Assembly: GCA_009781005.1 (NCBI GenBank)
Contig: WQYX01000002.1
Coordinates: forward strand, 62,001-126,000
Length of the DNA: 64,000 nucleotides
Direction of reading: 5' to 3'
Source of the DNA: Polyangiaceae bacterium
Lineage (GTDB): Bacteria; Myxococcota_A; Polyangia; Polyangiales; Polyangiaceae
Numbering within the stretch: position 1 is the stretch's first letter; each line of letters opens with the position of its first letter. The translations under genes were made by a program, and so were the position numbers. Shown one piece after another: positions 51,326 through 61,138 of this stretch. The notes beneath the pieces are model-generated. The model did not search any database, was not told the origin of the DNA, and saw only the letters and a program-made list of their open reading frames with translations.

Positions 51326-53961
51326 ACCCACCATGGCTCCGCGCCATGAAAGCCATCATTGAGCGACATATAGAGGGCATCATGGAGGGGCGTGAGGCTC
51401 GTTATACTCGAACTTGCTGATCCCGGATTCGCGTCCAGAACGAGCACGGTACCTTCCGTGGTTCCGTCGCTCATCCAAAGCTCCTGACCGGTGGTGGGGT
51501 CCGAGGCCGAGAAGAAAAGGTGATTGTCAAAGACCACCAGCGTTGAACCGAGATTGCCGACGAAGGATCGTACGAGCTCGGAGCTTTGTGGCGTCAACGC
51601 GGTCATCCGCCAAAGCCCCATACCCACGGTACCGTTGCCGCCAAGGAAATAGATACCGTCCCCGAAAAGCACGAATCCGGAGGTGGGCGTCATGGCCTCG
51701 AGCGGAGTGAGCGCAGTCGACGTTTCGTCGATCTTTAAGATAGCTCCCCCAACGGCGTAGACAATGGCGTCGTCCTTTTCGATGAGCGCGCTGGGCGTCG
51801 TGGTCAGAGGAGTCAGGAGCGTTGCCGGGGCCGCGCCTCTCGTTCGATAAATACCGGTGCTCATCGCAAAATAGGTATCCTGATGACCTTCGGTGATCAG
51901 GATTGCCGTGCTCATCGTCATCGCGTCCACCGTGGGGCCTATCTGAAGGATGTCACTCTTGGTCGTTGGATCGAGCGCGAACAAGCCAGACGTGAGGTTC
52001 AAGTTGTCGAGTATCGTAAACATTAAAACATCATTGTAGACACCCATGCTTTGAATGCTTTGAATTTGAGGCCGGAGTCCAGAGGGCGATGAATCGAGAT
52101 CCGCGACGAGCTGCGTTCCCTGCTCCGTGCCGTCTGTAGTCCAAAGCGCCACGTTCGTTGATGCTGGCGCTGACGTGTTGTTACTAAAGAAATAGATATT
52201 GCCCTCATAAGACACTGGCGACCCGACGATTCCGCTGCCAACGCCGGGTTGGACATCTTTCACCAGCGTCGTGCCGGCCGCGGTTCCATCGCTCGTCCAT
52301 AACTCGGTTCCGGTATCCGGTGTCGTGCCTGAAAAATACACGCGATCCCCGAGGACGCGTAGGGAGCTACCGCTCACGACTCCATTGGCGCGTCCGGGAT
52401 TGATATCGGTCACCAGATGCGTTCCGCTCGTGTCATTCACCCACAGCTCATTGCCATCATTGAAATCGGAAGCCATGAAGAACACGTTGCCGCCGGCAGC
52501 AACGAAACCGCTTGGCGACGAAGGCTGGGTACCCGTGGCGCCCAAAGCCAACGGAGTCATCATGGTACCATCGGACTGGTCGGGAATGCCGGTGTCACCG
52601 CCGTCCAAAAAGAGTACCCCATTGGCAACGACGGGGCTGCCGTAAAGCCCGCTTCCTGAACCAGGTACGAAGTCCGATACCATCGACGTGCCCAATGACG
52701 TTCCATCGGTCCGCCACAATTCGTTGCCATGCGTGCCGTCATTTGCGCTGAAGTAGGCTTGATTGCCAAGGACGGCAAAGCCGGAAATGCTCGAGGAGGC
52801 GTAGCCTGGATTGATGTCGAGAACCATGGAGGTCCCTGCGGCGGTTCCATTGGTCACGAAGAGCTCGGTTCCGTGCGTCGCGTCCGTTGCCTGAAAGATC
52901 ACCTTCGAGCCGAGTGCCGTAAAACCAGTTGGACTGCTCGACCCTAGACCTGGGTAGAGATCGGCGACTATCGTTGTGTTGTCCTCGGTGCCGTCGGAGC
53001 GCCATGGTTCGGCGCCGTAGGTGCCGTCGTTCGCTTGGAAATAGACAAACCCACCTTGCGCAACGAAGCGCATGTTGCTCGAAATGGACCCGCCGGCTCC
53101 AGGGTAGATGTCCGAAACGAGGACGGTTCCCGCGGCAGTTCCGTCGGTGATCCACGGCTCCATGCCATGCGTGCCGTCATTCGCCGCGAAGAAGACGCGG
53201 TTATTGAATGCAACAAAATTCATGGGCGATGAGCTCGCCGCACCGGGATAGATATCTTTGAGGAGAACGGTGCCGTCGGCCGTGCCGTCCGTCACCCAGA
53301 GCTCGGTGCCATTGCCGCTGTTATCCGATGCCGAAAAGACGAGTTTTCCACCCAGAAGCGCCGCGCTGCCAGAAACGCTGTTGATGACGGGTGCGGGGCC
53401 TGACTTCACTTGCACCGTGGACGCCGGATCGCCATTCGTGCTCCAGAGCGTCCTTCCATTCGTGTTCGACTCCACGAAAAGAAGGCGGCCGGATACCTCA
53501 CCGAGAATGCCTTGGAATCCTGATGGGGTGCCAGGATACCCGTCGACGAGGAGCTCGGTGCCGCCGTCCGATCCGTCGCTCACCCAGAGCTCGTTTCCAA
53601 CGATGGCGTCCGTCACAGTGAAATAGAGTTTTCCGCCTGACGCGATCTGGACAACGGGCGAAGAAAGCCACGTGGAGCGCGTGGCCACCACCGTGGGTGT
53701 GACCGAACCGCTGTTCAGTGAATAAAGCGCATAACCAACAACGTTTTGGGCCCGCGCGCCAAAGAACACGCGATGATCGATCTCGATATAGCCATTCGCA
53801 TTCACGACGGGCATGGTGTTGACGTCCTCCAGCATCGAGAGCGAATAACTCCTGCCTGCATCGCCGCCCGCATCGCCGGTGTCTACGGAGTCCACCGAAG
53901 GAACGTCATACCCAGTGCATCCCGCCGCTATCAACGCGACCAGAAGAATCCCGTGACGCAT
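51319..53961 (-). CDS. ELWxxDGT-repeat lipoprotein (beta-propeller-like)
   Basis: 880 aa. The start ATG 53961 has a strong ggagg 5 nt upstream. Signal and lipobox: MRHGILLVALIAAGC. The rest is a long series of about 45-50-residue repeats with the signature ELWxTDGTxxGTxLVxDIxPG (for example NELWVSDGSDGGTELLVDGYPG, ELWVTDGTADGTVLLKDIYPG, ELFVTNGTAAGTSMVLDINPG), about a dozen copies. Such repeats are common in secreted myxobacterial proteins and probably fold as propeller blades. Function unknown; surface display or adhesion is a guess. It is divergent from the UDP-glucose dehydrogenase gene. Confidence 0.88.
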   Translation of the reverse strand: MRHGILLVALIAAGCTGYDVPSVDSVDTGDAGGDAGRSYSLSMLEDVNTMPVVNANGYIEIDHRVFFGARAQNVVGYALYSLNSGSVTPTVVATRSTWLSSPVVQIASGGKLYFTVTDAIVGNELWVSDGSDGGTELLVDGYPGTPSGFQGILGEVSGRLLFVESNTNGRTLWSTNGDPASTVQVKSGPAPVINSVSGSAALLGGKLVFSASDNSGNGTELWVTDGTADGTVLLKDIYPGAASSSPMNFVAFNNRVFFAANDGTHGMEPWITDGTAAGTVLVSDIYPGAGGSISSNMRFVAQGGFVYFQANDGTYGAEPWRSDGTEDNTTIVADLYPGLGSSSPTGFTALGSKVIFQATDATHGTELFVTNGTAAGTSMVLDINPGYASSSISGFAVLGNQAYFSANDGTHGNELWRTDGTSLGTSMVSDFVPGSGSGLYGSPVVANGVLFLDGGDTGIPDQSDGTMMTPLALGATGTQPSSPSGFVAAGGNVFFMASDFNDGNELWVNDTSGTHLVTDINPGRANGVVSGSSLRVLGDRVYFSGTTPDTGTELWTSDGTAAGTTLVKDVQPGVGSGIVGSPVSYEGNIYFFSNNTSAPASTNVALWTTDGTEQGTQLVADLDSSPSGLRPQIQSIQSMGVYNDVLMFTILDNLNLTSGLFALDPTTKSDILQIGPTVDAMTMSTAILITEGHQDTYFAMSTGIYRTRGAAPATLLTPLTTTPSALIEKDDAIVYAVGGAILKIDETSTALTPLEAMTPTSGFVLFGDGIYFLGGNGTVGMGLWRMTALTPQSSELVRSFVGNLGSTLVVFDNHLFFSASDPTTGQELWMSDGTTEGTVLVLDANPGSASSSITSLTPLHDALYMSLNDGFHGAEPWWVH

Positions 53962-54143
53962 ACGAACCTCCAATAGCCCGTCCATGTACGCGCTTGGTGC
54001 GCAATCTTCAGCCCGGCATTGGTCAATTGCAAGTTCGCACTACGCGCGGCCGCGACGTGAGGACGGGCCGCAGCGCAAGCCGGAGCGGACGGAGCACTCG
54101 CAGTTTGCCGCGGATCGAACCGCGCAGTAAAGAACCCACCTCC

Positions 54144-55502
54144 ATGCGTCTCGTTGTCTTCGGTGCAGGGTACGTTGGTCTCGTCACGGGCACGGGCTTG
54201 AGCGATCTCGGTCATGAGGTTCTGGTCTTCGACATCGATCCGCATCGCATTTCGAAACTCAAAGAGGGCCATGTCCCTATTTACGAGCCGGGACTCGCGG
54301 ATCTCGTCCACCGTAACCAACGCGGAGGTCGGCTCGCGTTCGCCTCCGAAATCCCAGCATCGTTCGCAAACGCCGATGCGTACTTCATCGCCGTAGGCAC
54401 GCCTCCAGGCCCAAACGGCGCCGCGGATCTGTCGGCCGTCATGAACGTTGCCGACGTGATCGCGAAAGTCGCAACGCGCAGAGCGTTCGTCATCGTCAAG
54501 AGCACGGTTCCCGTTGGAACGTGCGACGCAGTTCAAGCGCGGCTCGACGCAGCCAAGGTGTCTCTCGAAGTCGTGTCGAATCCCGAATTCTTGAAAGAGG
54601 GCGACGCCGTCTCGGACTTCTTCAAGCCCGATCGAGTCATCGTTGGCGCTCGTTCGGAGGACGCGCGGCAGATGCTTCGCGAGCTGTACGCGCCGTTGCA
54701 GCTCTCCGGCGAGCGTCTCGTCATGACCGATCCGCGTTCGAGTGAACTCATCAAGTACGCATCGAACACGATGCTCGCGATTCGTATCTCGTTCATGAAC
54801 GAACTCGCGCGCCTCTGCCACGCAACGGGCGCGGACATCCACGCCGTACGCCTCGGCGTCGGGACGGACTCGCGCATCGGCAAGAAATTCCTCTACGCGG
54901 GCCCTGGCTACGGCGGCTCGTGCTTCCCGAAGGACGTGCAAGCGCTCGCCGCGCTCGGCCGCGAGAGTGGTGTCCAGCTTCGCGTTGCCGAAGCTGCACA
55001 CAGCGCAAACGAAGAGCAGGCGTCGTTCCTCGCGCACCTCGTCGACTCCGCGTTGGGCGGCGTCCGCGGCAAGCAGATCACGCTCTGGGGTCTCGCCTTC
55101 AAGCCGGAGACCGACGACATCCGCGAGTCGCCCGCCGTACGCCTCGCGAGCGCGCTGCTCGAGCGCGGTGCAAGCATCGTCTGCCATGATCCGGAGGCAG
55201 GCCCAAACTTCGCGAAGCTGTTCGGCCGCAAAGTCACCGTGAAAGAACGCGACTACGACGCGCTCGATGGCTCACATGCTCTCGTGCTTCTCACTGAGTG
55301 GCGTAGTTACCGCGCACCCAACTTCGCCGAGATCAAACGGCGACTCAAGAGCGCCACGGACGGCATGCCACCCGTTCTCATCGACGCGCGCAACATCTGG
55401 CGCCCCGGCGATGTCATGCGCGCGGGCCTGCGCTACCAGGGCATTGGTGTTTCACTCCATCGGACGCCGGATCGCCCGTCCCAAATCTTGGATCGCTCGT
55501 GA
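54144..55502 (+). CDS. ugd: UDP-glucose 6-dehydrogenase
   Basis: 452 aa; oxidises UDP-glucose to UDP-glucuronate with two NAD+. ATG 54144 starts MRLVVFGAGYVGLVTGTGLS, the Rossmann motif; the longer track ORF reads upstream DNA. Markers: STVPVGTCDAV, NPEFLKEGDAVSDFFKPDRV, DPRSSELIKYASNTMLAIRISFMNE, and the catalytic Cys in GPGYGGSCFPKDVQAL (about 260). The UDP-binding C-terminus has GLAFKPETDDIRESPA. It is coupled to the epimerase gene (GTGA) and would supply UDP-glucuronate for envelope polysaccharides. Confidence 0.96.
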   Translation: MRLVVFGAGYVGLVTGTGLSDLGHEVLVFDIDPHRISKLKEGHVPIYEPGLADLVHRNQRGGRLAFASEIPASFANADAYFIAVGTPPGPNGAADLSAVMNVADVIAKVATRRAFVIVKSTVPVGTCDAVQARLDAAKVSLEVVSNPEFLKEGDAVSDFFKPDRVIVGARSEDARQMLRELYAPLQLSGERLVMTDPRSSELIKYASNTMLAIRISFMNELARLCHATGADIHAVRLGVGTDSRIGKKFLYAGPGYGGSCFPKDVQALAALGRESGVQLRVAEAAHSANEEQASFLAHLVDSALGGVRGKQITLWGLAFKPETDDIRESPAVRLASALLERGASIVCHDPEAGPNFAKLFGRKVTVKERDYDALDGSHALVLLTEWRSYRAPNFAEIKRRLKSATDGMPPVLIDARNIWRPGDVMRAGLRYQGIGVSLHRTPDRPSQILDRS

Positions 55503-56491
55503 GTACCGACCAAACACGAAAGCCACGTCGCTGGCTCGTGACGGGTGGCGTTGGCTTCATTGGCCATCATTTGTGCGCTGCACTGCTCGAACGCGGCGAC
55601 GCCGTCCGCATCGTCGACGACTTTAGCGACGCGCCTTACCCCGCCGTGATGAAGGAAGAGAACGAAGCCTCGTTGCGGCGTGCATTTGCTTTACAGGATG
55701 ACCGTTTCGAAGTCGTGCGTGGATGCATCACCGACGCGGCTCTTGGTCGAAGGCTCGTCAAGGACGTCTCCGGCGTGATGCACCTTGCCGGCCTCGCGGG
55801 CGTTCGTCCTTCGTTCGCCGATCCCGCGCGCTACCTGCACGTGAACGCGGAGGGCACGGCGAACTTGCTCGATGCCTCGCAGCGTGAGGGTCTCGGCCTC
55901 TTCGTGCTTGCTTCGAGCTCCTCGGTTTACGGCAACACGACGCCCCTGCCCGCCCACGAAGATGCGCCGGCGATCGTGCCGGAGTCACCGTACGCGGCGA
56001 GCAAGCGCGCGGCGGAGCTCGTCGCGTCCGCGATGATCCGCAAGAGCCCACGGATGCGATGCCCGGCGCTCCGCTTTTTCACCGTCTACGGTCCGCGTCA
56101 AAGGCCCGAGATGGCAATCTCGCTGTTCCTCCGGAGGGTCCTTCGCGGCGAATCGATCACCGTGTTCGGCGACGGATCCATGCGTCGCGACTTTACGCAC
56201 GTGGCAGATATCGTGCGCGGGATCCTCGCCGCGGCCGATCACGCGCCCGAAGGCGTCCGCGCGTACAACCTCGGCTCCGGCGCGCCCGTAACGCTCAACG
56301 AACTCGTCGTCGCGATGAGCATAGCCGCAGGACGCCCGCCCGCTGTCGAGCATGCACCCGTGCCCCTCGGCGACGTCGACGCAACCTTCGCGGACATCTC
56401 TCGCGCATCTCGGGAGCTCGGATGGCGTCCAGAGATCAAGCTCGCCGAGGGACTCGCCACCGTCGTCGACGGATTTCGAGCTGATGCATAG
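55499..56491 (+). CDS. NAD-dependent nucleotide-sugar epimerase (UDP-glucuronate/galactose type)
   Basis: 330 aa extended SDR. Motif GGVGFIGHHLCAALLE binds NAD; catalytic residues are Ser in LASSSSVYGN, Tyr and Lys in YAASKRAAE. RFFTVYGPRQRPEMAI and VFGDGSMRRDFTHVADIVRGI are typical of UDP-glucuronate 4-epimerase-like enzymes. GTG 55499 overlaps the ugd stop, which supports UDP-glucuronate as substrate (UDP-galacturonate product), but GalE or decarboxylase activity cannot be excluded by sequence. Confidence 0.87.
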   Translation: MSTDQTRKPRRWLVTGGVGFIGHHLCAALLERGDAVRIVDDFSDAPYPAVMKEENEASLRRAFALQDDRFEVVRGCITDAALGRRLVKDVSGVMHLAGLAGVRPSFADPARYLHVNAEGTANLLDASQREGLGLFVLASSSSVYGNTTPLPAHEDAPAIVPESPYAASKRAAELVASAMIRKSPRMRCPALRFFTVYGPRQRPEMAISLFLRRVLRGESITVFGDGSMRRDFTHVADIVRGILAAADHAPEGVRAYNLGSGAPVTLNELVVAMSIAAGRPPAVEHAPVPLGDVDATFADISRASRELGWRPEIKLAEGLATVVDGFRADA

Positions 56492-56579
56492 TGCAAGTGA
56501 TTATGTGCAATCTACACGAAAATACGTGTATGCCCCACCTCGTGCGAGTGAATGCTGCAGCTCCATTGCGTCGCGCATG

Positions 56580-56595
56580 CGCTCACTCGTGAGCG
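56580..56595. promoter_or_regulatory. Inverted repeat upstream of the Hsp70-like gene
   Basis: cgctcac-tc-gtgagcg, 7-bp perfect arms, about 63 bp before the GTG start, in the 166-bp gap. It is not the CIRCE heat-shock element; it could be an operator or a leader hairpin. Confidence 0.3.
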
Positions 56596-56657
56596 AGCCC
56601 AGAACGAGGGAACGAAAGCTTCCTCCGGCGCCGTGAGATGGTGGTAGATTTGCATGA

Positions 56658-58922
56658 GTGAGTGTCGTCGGTATCGACCTCGGAACGACGAACACGGTCG
56701 TTGCCTGCGTTCGTGGCGGCAAGGTTCACGTCCTCGCGGACGAGCAGGGTCAGCGGCTTCTGCCAAGCGTCGTGAGCTTCCACCCGAATGGCCAGGTGCT
56801 GGTCGGAAGTGCGGCGCGCGCGCGCCGGATCATCGACCCGCGCAACACCATCTACAGCCACAAGCGGCTCATCGGTCGCTCATGGGGCAGCCCAGAGATT
56901 GCCCGAGCCAAGCAACGCTGCACGTTCGAGCTGCGTGAAGGCCCGGGCCAAGCGCCGCTCGTGCGCGCACGCAACCAAGACTACACGTTGCCCGAGATCA
57001 GCGCGTTCGTCCTCAGGCGCGTCCGCCAGATCGCCGAGCTTGCTCTTGGCGAGCCCGCAGAGCGCGCGGTCATCACGGTGCCAGCTCACTTCAACGAGCT
57101 GCAGCGCGCGTCAACGAAAGTGGCGGGCCGTGTCGCGGGGCTCGACGTCCTTCGCATCTTGAATGAACCCACGGCCGCAGCGCTCGCGTATGGCCTCGGC
57201 CGCACGGGCAACGAACGCGTTGCGGTGTACGACTTCGGCGGAGGCACGTTCGACTGCACGCTGCTCGATTTGAACGGCAATGTGTTCGAGGTCCTCGCGA
57301 GCGCCGGAGACACGTTCCTCGGTGGCGACGACATCGATATGGCCATTGCCGAACGCATGACGGAGGCGCTCCTCAGAGAGCACCGCGTCGACGCGCGCAC
57401 CGACCCGCAGTTGTTCGAGCGGCTCAAGACGAGCGCCGAAGAGGTGAAGATCGCGCTCTCCCGTACCGATAAATACGCCATCACGCTGAAGGATATCGGC
57501 CACGGCGTGGGCGGTGGAGCGCTCCAATTCACATTCACGCTTGCACGGCGCGATCTCGAGTCGATGATTCAGCCGCTCGTCGACCGCACGTTCAAGGTCA
57601 CGGAAGATGCGCTCGCCATCGCGCGCTTGACGCCGACCTCGTTCGACAAGGTCATTCTCGTCGGAGGTTCGACGCGCATCCCGATGGTGCGCAGACGCGT
57701 GGAAGCGTTCTTCGGTGCGCCGCCGCTCGACCGCGTGAACCCTGAAGAAGTCGTTGCCATCGGCGCCTCCATCCAAGCGGCGGCACTCACCGGATCATCG
57801 CGCCGGCGTCGCATTCCCGACCCGCCACCGCGGCCATCAACCGCCACGTCCGACACGCTGCCTGCGGTGCGAGGGGCAGCCCCGCCCGTGTGGTCTCCAC
57901 AGCAGCAAGACGACTTGCCAAGCGGCCAATTCGGCGACATCGGCGATCTGTCCCTTGCCTCCACGACGGGGGTGTCCGTCGCGGAATCCACCTCACCATC
58001 CATGACGGCCGGTCGACCCACGGAACCCTCCGTGAGCGACTTCGGACGCATCTCCGAGCTTTCGCTCATCTCGATGGCGGACGCGGACCTTTTGCCAGCG
58101 AAATTCGAAGACGACAAATTCGACAACCTGCCGCAAGCCCGCGAAGACAACTTGCCGCAAGCTCGTGAAGGCGGCTTGCAGCGCTCGCACACGATGCGCC
58201 CGTCCTCGCCGCCGCCCGAGTTCGCGCGCGGCACCATGCCGTTGCCGCAGACGCCAGCAACGCCTGCGCCTGCATCGCGGGGCACGGCGCCAATGCCGCC
58301 GCCGCGCACGACGCTGCCAATTCCGGGAGCGGTGAGCGTCCCATTCAATCCAAAGTCCACCGCGCCAATGCCAACGCGCTCGGTGCCGCCGCATCCGCAA
58401 GGCACTGTCGGGCCTGCACCTGCGGATCTATCGCCGATCACCGTGCCGAGCCCCGAGCCGTTGATGCCTGCGCGAAATCTCGGAGTCACCCCACCCATCC
58501 TCATCGACGTCACGCCGCGGGCGCTCGTGGTGGAGACCGCAGGCGGCTACACCGACACGATCATCCCGCGAAACGCGAAGATCCCTTGTGAACGCACGCG
58601 TCGCTTTGCAACCGGGCGCGACATGCAGACGAGCGTGCGCGTCCGCGTCGCGCAGGGCGAACATCCGGGCTTCCAACAAAACACGTATCTCGGCGAGCTC
58701 GAGCTCTCCGGCTTGCGACCCGCTCCTCGCGGCGGCGTCGTCATCGCGGTCACGTTCGAAGTGGATGCAGACGGCACGCTTCGCGTTCGCGCGCGCGACG
58801 TTCAGACGGGAGTCGAAGCGCGCGCAACGCTTCAACTCGTCGGCGTCGCCGACGAGTCTTCGGTCGTCATGATGATCAACCGCCTCAGCAAGGAGCCCGC
58901 AGCGGGCGGACAGACAGGTTAG
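56658..58922 (+). CDS. Hsp70/DnaK-like chaperone with a long disordered linker
   Basis: 754 aa. The N-terminal nucleotide-binding domain (1-375) is complete: VVGIDLGTTNTVVACV, ITVPAHFNELQR, ILNEPTAAALAYGLG, VAVYDFGGGTFDC and VILVGGSTRIPMVR. Residues about 380-605 are low complexity, rich in Pro, Ser and acidic residues, with small repeats (DNLPQARE twice, then TAPMP, TLPIP, STAPMPT). A substrate-binding beta domain follows (about 610-735: DVTPRALVVETAGGYTDTIIPRNAKIP, NTYLGELELSGL). The alpha-helical lid of DnaK is absent. GTG 56658 is used as start. The stop is followed 2 bp later by a J-domain gene. Confidence 0.92.
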   Translation: MSVVGIDLGTTNTVVACVRGGKVHVLADEQGQRLLPSVVSFHPNGQVLVGSAARARRIIDPRNTIYSHKRLIGRSWGSPEIARAKQRCTFELREGPGQAPLVRARNQDYTLPEISAFVLRRVRQIAELALGEPAERAVITVPAHFNELQRASTKVAGRVAGLDVLRILNEPTAAALAYGLGRTGNERVAVYDFGGGTFDCTLLDLNGNVFEVLASAGDTFLGGDDIDMAIAERMTEALLREHRVDARTDPQLFERLKTSAEEVKIALSRTDKYAITLKDIGHGVGGGALQFTFTLARRDLESMIQPLVDRTFKVTEDALAIARLTPTSFDKVILVGGSTRIPMVRRRVEAFFGAPPLDRVNPEEVVAIGASIQAAALTGSSRRRRIPDPPPRPSTATSDTLPAVRGAAPPVWSPQQQDDLPSGQFGDIGDLSLASTTGVSVAESTSPSMTAGRPTEPSVSDFGRISELSLISMADADLLPAKFEDDKFDNLPQAREDNLPQAREGGLQRSHTMRPSSPPPEFARGTMPLPQTPATPAPASRGTAPMPPPRTTLPIPGAVSVPFNPKSTAPMPTRSVPPHPQGTVGPAPADLSPITVPSPEPLMPARNLGVTPPILIDVTPRALVVETAGGYTDTIIPRNAKIPCERTRRFATGRDMQTSVRVRVAQGEHPGFQQNTYLGELELSGLRPAPRGGVVIAVTFEVDADGTLRVRARDVQTGVEARATLQLVGVADESSVVMMINRLSKEPAAGGQTG

Positions 58923-58924
58923 CC

Positions 58925-59461
58925 GTGACCGACGACGCGCAGGCCATCACGCAATGGCTCGCCGTCATCGACGAGATCTCGTACTACGAGCTCTTTCGCG
59001 TGACGCCAGCGGCAAGCTTCGACGATCTGCGCGCGGCCTTTCACGCCTTCGTCGAAGACTTCCACCCGGACGCACACTACTGGCGCGACCCAGGCGAACA
59101 AGCGGCCATCGGCGTTGTCTTCCGGCGCGGCACCGAGGCGTACCGAATCTTGTCCGATCCGTCGCTCCGCGCGCGCTACGACGAAGGACTGCGAGCCGGC
59201 ATTTTGCGGCCTGAGCTGCTCGTCCTCGAAAACCCCGCGAGCACTCCATCGAGGACGTCGATGCGCGCACGCCTCATCGACCAGATCCGCATGCCGAGCG
59301 CACGCCCCTTCGTTCTGCGCGCCGAGGAATTATTCAAAAAGGGGGATTTGAAGCAGGCAAAGATTCAGCTCGTCATGGCTATGCACTTGGACGCGAACAA
59401 TCCGGCGCTCGAAGCCTTCGCGAAAGAGCTCGAGGAGGCAATGAAGGCCCAAAAGACGTAG
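58925..59461 (+). CDS. J-domain protein, partner of the Hsp70-like chaperone
   Basis: 178 aa, GTG start 2 bp after the chaperone stop. The J-domain at 16-85 has YYELFRVTPAASFDDLRAAFHAFVEDFHPDAHYW, including the HPD that stimulates Hsp70 ATPase, and the helix IV region RILSDPSLRARYDEGL. The C-terminus has a TPR-like helical pair (FKKGDLKQAKIQLVMAMHLDANNPALEAF). The standard DnaJ zinc finger and G/F region are missing. The pairing with the adjacent Hsp70 gene is strongly supported. A fragment of element B lies just after the stop. Confidence 0.88.
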   Translation: MTDDAQAITQWLAVIDEISYYELFRVTPAASFDDLRAAFHAFVEDFHPDAHYWRDPGEQAAIGVVFRRGTEAYRILSDPSLRARYDEGLRAGILRPELLVLENPASTPSRTSMRARLIDQIRMPSARPFVLRAEELFKKGDLKQAKIQLVMAMHLDANNPALEAFAKELEEAMKAQKT

Positions 59462-59499
59462 GTCTGGAACGATGAGATCGCGTCAAATCGAAAGAGGTC
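59462..59499. repeat. Remnant of a B-family palindromic element (right arm)
   Basis: cgatgagatcgcgtcaaatcgaaagaggtc matches the right core and arm of B3. No left arm is present. The following 167 bases (59500-59666) show no gene, promoter or repeat I can support. Confidence 0.6.
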
Positions 59500-59666
59500 T
59501 GCGAGGGCGATGAATCCATCGCACCGTCTTATCCGGAAGCGCCTGTTCGATCTCCACGGCAAACGCGTCGAGTCTCGCAAGTGCCGACAGACGCGGCACG
59601 ATCACGACCGTGCCCGGCGAAACATGGAGCCATGGCGCAACGCGCGCAGAACGCTGATCGCGCGCC

Positions 59667-60188
59667 CTAAACGATGCTGTACTTTGACTCTGCGAATACG
59701 CGACGCTCGGGATCCCACACGAAGAGCTTGCGCTCGCTTACCTCTCCCCCCTGCACGCTCGTCACCAGATACGCCAAATCATAACTTGGCCCGTCTCCAC
59801 CCGCCGTTGTCGCCTCCACGTCCGTGGGCGAGAAGTAGGCTCCCGCATCCACGTGCGAATGATAGAGCACCTTGGCGGGCCTGCCCGCCGCTGCTCGCTC
59901 ACGTATCTCTCTTTCGAATTTCAAAGGATTGATATCGAAATACATCCGGCCGGTGCGGGGATATGTCTCGGGATCGAGCGCATGCAGCTTGTTCGCGCGA
60001 TTCTCCATTGGCACAATCTCGTCGACGAGGAGCGCATCACTCGCGCCAGAGAATGGTCCAACGAGCAGTCCGCAGCTTTCCTCATCGCGCGCGTAGGCCG
60101 CCTTCGCCTCTTCATCCACGCGCGCAAGGATATCCGCATGGATGACAAGGCCTCCCAAAATCCATGGATGCTTGTCAATATCGTGCAT
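59667..60188 (-). CDS. JAMM/MPN metalloprotease (Mec+-like)
   Basis: 173 aa from ATG 60188, 2 bp after the CysM stop. The JAMM zinc motif is complete: catalytic Glu in DEESCGLLVG (about residue 36), then HSHVDAGAYFSPTD (HxHx7-8SxxD). In Mycobacterium tuberculosis the orthologous-type Mec+ protein (Rv1334) releases cysteine from the CysO-cysteine adduct. The neighbours here (sulfur carrier, CysM-like enzyme) match that pathway. Other JAMM roles, such as processing a ubiquitin-like tail, are possible but less likely in this context. Confidence 0.85.
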   Translation of the reverse strand: MHDIDKHPWILGGLVIHADILARVDEEAKAAYARDEESCGLLVGPFSGASDALLVDEIVPMENRANKLHALDPETYPRTGRMYFDINPLKFEREIRERAAAGRPAKVLYHSHVDAGAYFSPTDVEATTAGGDGPSYDLAYLVTSVQGGEVSERKLFVWDPERRVFAESKYSIV

Positions 60189-60190
60189 GA

Positions 60191-61138
60191 CTACCAGACG
60201 TATTCCTTCTCCCACTGGAGTGGAGAGAAATACCGGTCTCCCCGATCGGCAATGATCGCAACCACACAACCAGGCTTGCCTTCACGCTGCAGCCGCTCCG
60301 CCATGCTCACCGCGGCAAATACGTTTGCACCCGACGAATGCCCAATATGGACTCCCTCTTCCCGCGCAAGCCTGTCCGCCATATCCCAAGCCTGTTCGGT
60401 GGACACGTGGAAGATCTCGTCATGGCCTGCGGCGTCATAGATCTCGGGAATGATGCTCGAGGCGAAGTGCTTGAGTCCGTCGAGTCCGTGAATGGGAGAG
60501 TCGGGTTGCACGGCGATGCAGCGGATAGATCTGTGGTGCTCGCGCAGCCGGCGCGCCGTGCCCATCATCGTGCCGCTCGTGCCAAGGCCGGCAACGAAAT
60601 GCGTGATTGTGTCGCCCACGTCACGCAAGATCTCCGGCCCCGTGCCGTAATAATGCGCGAGAGGGTTTGACGGATTCGCATATTGATCCGGGTAAAACCA
60701 TTTCTCCGGATCTTCCTCGACGATTTTCTTCACGAGGCGGATCGCGCCGTCCGTGCCCTCGAGTTCATCGGAGAAAATAGTCTCCGTGCCAAATGCACGA
60801 ACGATATCCTTTCGTGCCTTCGACACGTTTGCCGGCATGACGAGCTTTACTGGAATCCCAAGGGCCGCGCCGTAAAGCGAATACGCAACTCCCGTGTTGC
60901 CGCTCGTTGCGTCGATGAGCGTCTGACCTTTGCGCAGCCGACCACTCTTGCGCGCGTCCTGGATCATGCGAAGCGCTGGGCGATCCTTGACGCTGCCGCC
61001 CGGATTTTCGAATTCGAGTTTCGCGTAAACGGCGACATCCGGTGCATTTTTGGTAACGACACGCAGGCGCAAAAGCGGCGTATCTCCGACGGCTTCGACA
61101 ACCGACTCCATCCGGTGAGCTCGCATGACACCGCTCAT
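60191..61138 (-). CDS. cysM: Cysteine synthase, CysM-like (probably CysO-thiocarboxylate dependent)
   Basis: 315 aa PLP enzyme. The PLP Lys is in NPGGSVKDRPALRM and the substrate loop is DATSGNTGVAYS; the phosphate-binding glycine loop is AGLGTSGTMMGTARRLRE, as in M. tuberculosis CysM. It has ggagat 7 nt before ATG 61138. In the mycobacterial case CysM adds the thiocarboxylate sulfur of CysO to O-phosphoserine. The operon partners support that chemistry here; free sulfide and O-acetylserine cannot be excluded. Confidence 0.88.
   Translation of the reverse strand: MSGVMRAHRMESVVEAVGDTPLLRLRVVTKNAPDVAVYAKLEFENPGGSVKDRPALRMIQDARKSGRLRKGQTLIDATSGNTGVAYSLYGAALGIPVKLVMPANVSKARKDIVRAFGTETIFSDELEGTDGAIRLVKKIVEEDPEKWFYPDQYANPSNPLAHYYGTGPEILRDVGDTITHFVAGLGTSGTMMGTARRLREHHRSIRCIAVQPDSPIHGLDGLKHFASSIIPEIYDAAGHDEIFHVSTEQAWDMADRLAREEGVHIGHSSGANVFAAVSMAERLQREGKPGCVVAIIADRGDRYFSPLQWEKEYVW

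Noticed and set aside
59510-59932. 140-aa ORF after the J-domain gene
   Set aside because: Arg-rich composition typical of an antisense frame; it overlaps the JAMM gene, which has a complete metal motif.
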